Assembly: GCA_002224055.1 (NCBI GenBank)
Contig: AZLU01000087.1
Span: 62,001-126,000, forward strand
Reading direction: 5' to 3'
Length of the DNA: 64,000 bases
DNA from: Pezizomycotina sp. ARF18
Lineage: Eukaryota; Ascomycota
Below the pieces are notes generated by a model. The model did not search any database, was not told the origin of the DNA, and saw nothing but the letters and a program-made list of their open reading frames with translations. Within the stretch, counting starts at the first letter, position 1; every line of letters starts with the position of its first letter. Shown here piece after piece: positions 59,962 through 64,000 of the stretch. Made by a program: the position numbers and the translations under genes.

Positions 59962-62900
59962 ATGAGCACCAATACAACGGACTCGATAGCTGGTATACCA
60001 GCAGGAGACCACTATACATCGACCTCATCGGGGACTTTGGTGGCAAAGAACTCTTCGTCGTAGATGGCGACAGCTTGCTGCGTCATGTTCTTGATGACAA
60101 GCATCTTGACTTTGACGGTAAGCTTTACAGCTGGGTTTTCTAGGCAAACAACCTATCGATTTATGGCGACTGACTGGGATATATTTGTCTATAGAGGATT
60201 TCAGTTGTTACATGCCGTATACCTCATCGAAAACTTTCTAGCTGCCTTGAAGAGGAGAAAGTGCAACTTCCATGTTGTGTTCTTCGATGGTAAGTGCTAT
60301 AACCTCAACATCAACATTGTTTGCCTCTATGGAAAGGCTCGTTAACTGACCTTACCATAGCAAACACCCTCTGCATCCCTCCCGGGAAGTCCGATCAAGC
60401 GCACAAGTTTCTGCTACTAAGGGCGTGCGCAATCCACCACCTCTGTACTTCCAAGGAGGACTTCATATACGTCTACGAGAGCCTTAAGGATGAGAACTTC
60501 CAGGATTATCTGAAGACCCACAGACCCTACTTCTTTATGGTTCACGATGGATCCTCCGCTTTGAAGCAGGAGGCATTCGTGTTGAGGGCGAACATCACGC
60601 AGATATTACGGATGGGATACATGTCGCGCTGGTTAACGAGGTTGTTTTCCAAGATAGCAGGGTATGTCACAGAGGTTTCTCAAGCATAGTACTACCCTTC
60701 AAGAGTAAAAGATATATAGACGCGATAGCGAATATCTTCTAATCGAATCTCAACTAGGTTCACACCGTTGTCTTCAACAGCGCCGGCGCGGAAAAATGGT
60801 TACCGCCGGATACATCAACCATCATCTCAAAGTCTAAGACAATCTCCTCTAAGCTTCAGAAAAGTCGATCTGGAATGTTCGATTTCAAGCGTATCCCATT
60901 CCAGTCATTCACTACCATCGAATCACTCTCGCAGAACATCGCCCTATCCGTCGTCAAAGCTCACCCGGACATCGGTCCCCTCGAACTCGTCGCAGGCCTG
61001 CTATTCCACATCGCCGTCGTCGGTAACACGCCTCTATACAGCGCGCGGAGATATGTTCCACCAAAAGGACCTTAGTTGAAAACAGTGACAAATTCAAGAA
61101 TTTATAACCAAGGTTTCATCCGCGTTTCTCGCTGTCATTGAAGGCAACGAACTGGACCGCGGTAACTTAAAGCCAGATCTATACGATCTAATCGATGGAA
61201 ACGCATTCCTCTGCACCCTCGATATCCTAGCAGCTGAGAAATGGAAGACCACGACGACATTTTAACACAGGAAGTGTACGAGGGTATATACTCCTCTCGC
61301 GACACGTCCCGGCGCTCGTAGATACCCTCTTCCTGCGATACAGTGGGAGAATTACCGCTGCGTCTCAAAGTCTAACGAAATCCACCCTTCGCCGAAGCCT
61401 TTGGAGTTAACGCATTTCTCGCATCCGCTTTTCGATAAATACTTTACCGAAATATACGGCCCGGTAACTCCTTCGGCACCTTGGGAGGCAGATGGTGGTC
61501 TTATGGAGCCGCTCGTCACGACGAAGGGGTTCACTGATTCCTACCACTGGCATAACCTCAAGAAGCTGAACGATAAACAGGTAGAGAGGGCGTCGGCGAG
61601 GAGATTGAGAAGCGAGCAATTCTATATGAAGGGGATGCACAAGTATGCCGCGAGCCTGACTGGTGCGATGGGGAACATGTTGGAACCGAAGTTGATCGTC
61701 GTTGCGGCCGGTGCTGAGGCGAAAAAGAAGAACACGAAGACCAAGGAGACTCAGAATACCAAGAAAGCTCCGAAGGAAAAGAGAAGATTTATCCAAAGCG
61801 GAGAAGATTAAAATGGAGAATCAGCGCGACTGGTCGAAAAGCGGTCGAAATCGGACCCGTTCAACAATTTATTGGCAGAGAACAGAACGACTACTATGGG
61901 CGATATAATCACGAGCATCGGCAACATGGAAAAGTTCGAAAAGAAGCTGGACGACGTCGCGAAGACGGGACTGTCGGCGAAGATCACGGCGTATAAGCTG
62001 AACCTCTTGTTCCAACTATGGTGCCGCGCCGTGGAGAATAAACAGCATCGCAGAGGATGGCGGAGGATTACGATATCGTCGGAAAATATTCTACGAGTGT
62101 ACAAGCTCCAAAACTCCGCTGGAATGGATGCCGGTCTTGTCGCTTTCATCGAGGAGATAATCCACAAACTCGGCTTCTCCAAATTCAGCTTGGAAACCAT
62201 CCACTCGAATGGCAAGTCCTCAATCCGAAGGACCTCCTAATGCTCTACGAACCCCTCCATGACAACTACACCATCAAGCAACCGCTCGAGACTTCCAGCT
62301 CCTGCACTGCGGTAAGTACATGGACCGCAACATGGGCTCCACTCCCGACGACCGCGTCCCTTCCCCCCGACGCTGGCAAAGACCGTTCTCGACTCAATCG
62401 ACGCCGGCAACGGTCTCCTCGTCGTCGCCCCTACCTCCGCCGGAAAAACTTTCATCAGTTTCTACGCTATGGAGACAATCCTCCGCGAATCCGACGACGA
62501 CGTAATCGTCTACGTCGCGCCCACGAAGGCCCTCGTAAATCAGATCGCAGCAGAAGTCCAATCCGCTTCAGGAAACACTACCCCAAAACGCCCGGGAAGA
62601 CGGTCTGGAGCATCCACACAAGGATTACAGGATCAATAACCCGACGAATTGTCAGATATTGATTACTGTGCCGCATATTCTGCAGATTATGCTGTTGTCG
62701 CCTGCTAATGCGAATAATTGGTCGCCGAAGGTCAAGAGGATTATTTTCGACGAGGTGCATTGTATTGGGCAGACCGACGATGGCGTTATTTGGGAGCAGC
62801 TGCTGATTTTGGCGCCATGCCCGGTAATCGCGCTTAGCGCTACGGTCGGCAATCCGGAGAATTCGGTGATTGGATCGCGAAGGCGCAGGCGAGCGTCGGG

Positions 62901-64000
62901 GTCAAGCTCGAGACGGTGGTCTGGAAACACCGGTACAGCGATCTGCGCAAGTATTTGTACACGCCGGGGAGAGCATGAATCAGAAGAATAGCACTGCGAT
63001 TACTTCCCTTGCGCAGCTAGATGATTCAAACAGTGTCAAATTAATGCATCCTATTTTCGCGATGAAGAACCCAAACTTGGCAGTGTTAAAGGATACGGGA
63101 CTCGAGGCTAGGGAGTGCTACAAATTGTTTAAAGCCCTCGAGGCCGAGTATAAGCAACTGCCACGGAAACTCTATCCGAAGAAGTTCTTCAAGGGATTGG
63201 TGAAGAAGGCGGATGTCATAACTTGGGCTGAAGAGCTCAAAAATGTACTAGGCGAATTGGTTCAGACGGACCTGGAGATCTTCAGGAAGGTTAGGGCGAG
63301 GCTTGCGATCGATGGAGAAGTCAAACCTATCACTGCTCCTGCTGGTATTCACACCTCCATGGAAGATTCGAATTCAGACAGTGAGGATTTGGACAGCGAG
63401 GAATCGACACAGAAGAATCGGACTCAGAGGGATCGGACATGGAAGACCAAGAACAAAACGAAGAGGCCACTACCATAAAAGACGAGATAATCAACACCAA
63501 CCTCGATGCCATAAAAAGTACTCTCCCGCTCCTCCGTACTTTGCAATCCCAAAACGCCCTACCGGCACTGCTATTCTCATACGACCGTGGAGTCTGCGAA
63601 GTACTCTGCAAGACGCTCATCACCCAGCTCAAAAGCAGCGAGGAAGAGTCGCGCGTCATCGCCGGATTGGGTCCAGAAACTCAACGACTGGGAAGCGTGG
63701 AAGAAATCCGTCGAAGACTCTAAAAAGAAAGCTAACAAAGGGAGCGGGGGGAAGAGGACCGGAACGAAGGCGGAAGATAAAGTTGGTGAAGCTATGCTGA
63801 AGCAAGCCGATTCGGAAAGTTACGGTGCGGCGAGTCGCTGGCTCTTTTCGATCCTACCGATCCCGACGAAGGTTTACCTTCGCAATCCCAGGTCGTACAG
63901 TAAAGATGAGTTCGATGAGGATATGGAAGTCCTACGCAAAGCCGATATCCCCGATGTGTTTATCCGTGGTTTCAGCAGGGGTATTGGCGTGCATCACGCC
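59962..64000 (+). CDS. DDX60-like DExH-box (Ski2-type) helicase, 5' part, runs off window
   Basis: DDX60-like proteins are large Ski2-family RNA helicases; the mammalian member promotes antiviral signalling, while fungal roles are largely unknown. The start at 59962 and, after a likely base shift, [24 protein letters not shown] form a PIN-like N-terminal domain typical of DDX60. Introns at about 60115-60190 and 60292-60360 have GT-AG ends. [15 protein letters not shown] and [12 protein letters not shown] follow. The helicase core shows [11 protein letters not shown] (Walker A, about 62430), [27 protein letters not shown] (DEVH box, about 62750) and [10 protein letters not shown] (62845). An acidic Glu/Asp/Ser-rich insert precedes the second RecA domain (about 63360-63450). 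At the right edge [10 protein letters not shown] is the motif V region. Many indels break the frame. The gene continues past 64000. Confidence 0.87.

Overview
The window is nuclear DNA from a filamentous ascomycete (Pezizomycotina; a Leotiomycete is my guess, not shown). The reasons are short GT-AG introns, genes on both strands with AT-rich spacers, and families typical of these fungi: UstYa/DUF3328, HET, NACHT-ankyrin, DUF4246, S53 peptidase, PTH11-like receptor, fungal Na,K-ATPase-like pump and DDX60-like helicase. I saw no rRNA, tRNA, CRISPR or bacterial operon structure.

Layout. 1-0.8 kb: 3' part of an unknown gene leaving the left edge. 0.8-7.6 kb: an AT-rich tract holding three decayed copies of one small cysteine-containing gene and duplicated flanking segments. 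7.8-11.3 kb: a type II P-type ATPase (minus). 11.3-15.1 kb: gene-poor. 15.1-17.5 kb: DUF4246 protein. 17.8-19.9 kb: a coiled-coil protein with hydrophobic segments. 20.7-21.9 kb: C2H2 zinc-finger protein. 24.1-25.9 kb: secreted S53 peptidase. 26.7-35.6 kb: three UstYa-like genes and a Kex2-processed repeat precursor. 36.2-38.1 kb: a secreted low-complexity protein. 38.5-39.8 kb: a rhodopsin-domain receptor. 40.7-41.5 kb: a gene with two in-frame stops. 42.0-42.7 kb: a TA-flanked element with terminal inverted repeats. 44.2-46.0 kb: F-box protein. 48.6-64 kb: HET protein, ankyrin protein, NACHT-ankyrin receptor and a DDX60-like helicase running off the right edge.

The most exciting system is at 24-38 kb. 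A secreted precursor carries 19 copies of a unit close to DADSALGNYGTFxGKR, each (with one exception) followed by a KR Kex2 site. Three divergent UstYa-like genes, each with two HxxHC motifs, lie just upstream. This is the hallmark of a dikaritin-type ribosomal peptide (RiPP) pathway, the class of ustiloxin, phomopsin and asperipin. The core [N/D]YG[T/V]FxG is not one I recognise from a characterised member. The S53 peptidase and the secreted protein at 36.2 kb are possible further members.

Most long genes are broken by single-base indels, mainly one base lost from a run of identical bases. In the ATPase, the S53 peptidase and the precursor, family motifs or sister repeats continue in the next frame. 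I therefore give each as one gene and suspect sequence error more than true decay. Spans are reliable; exact exon ends often are not.
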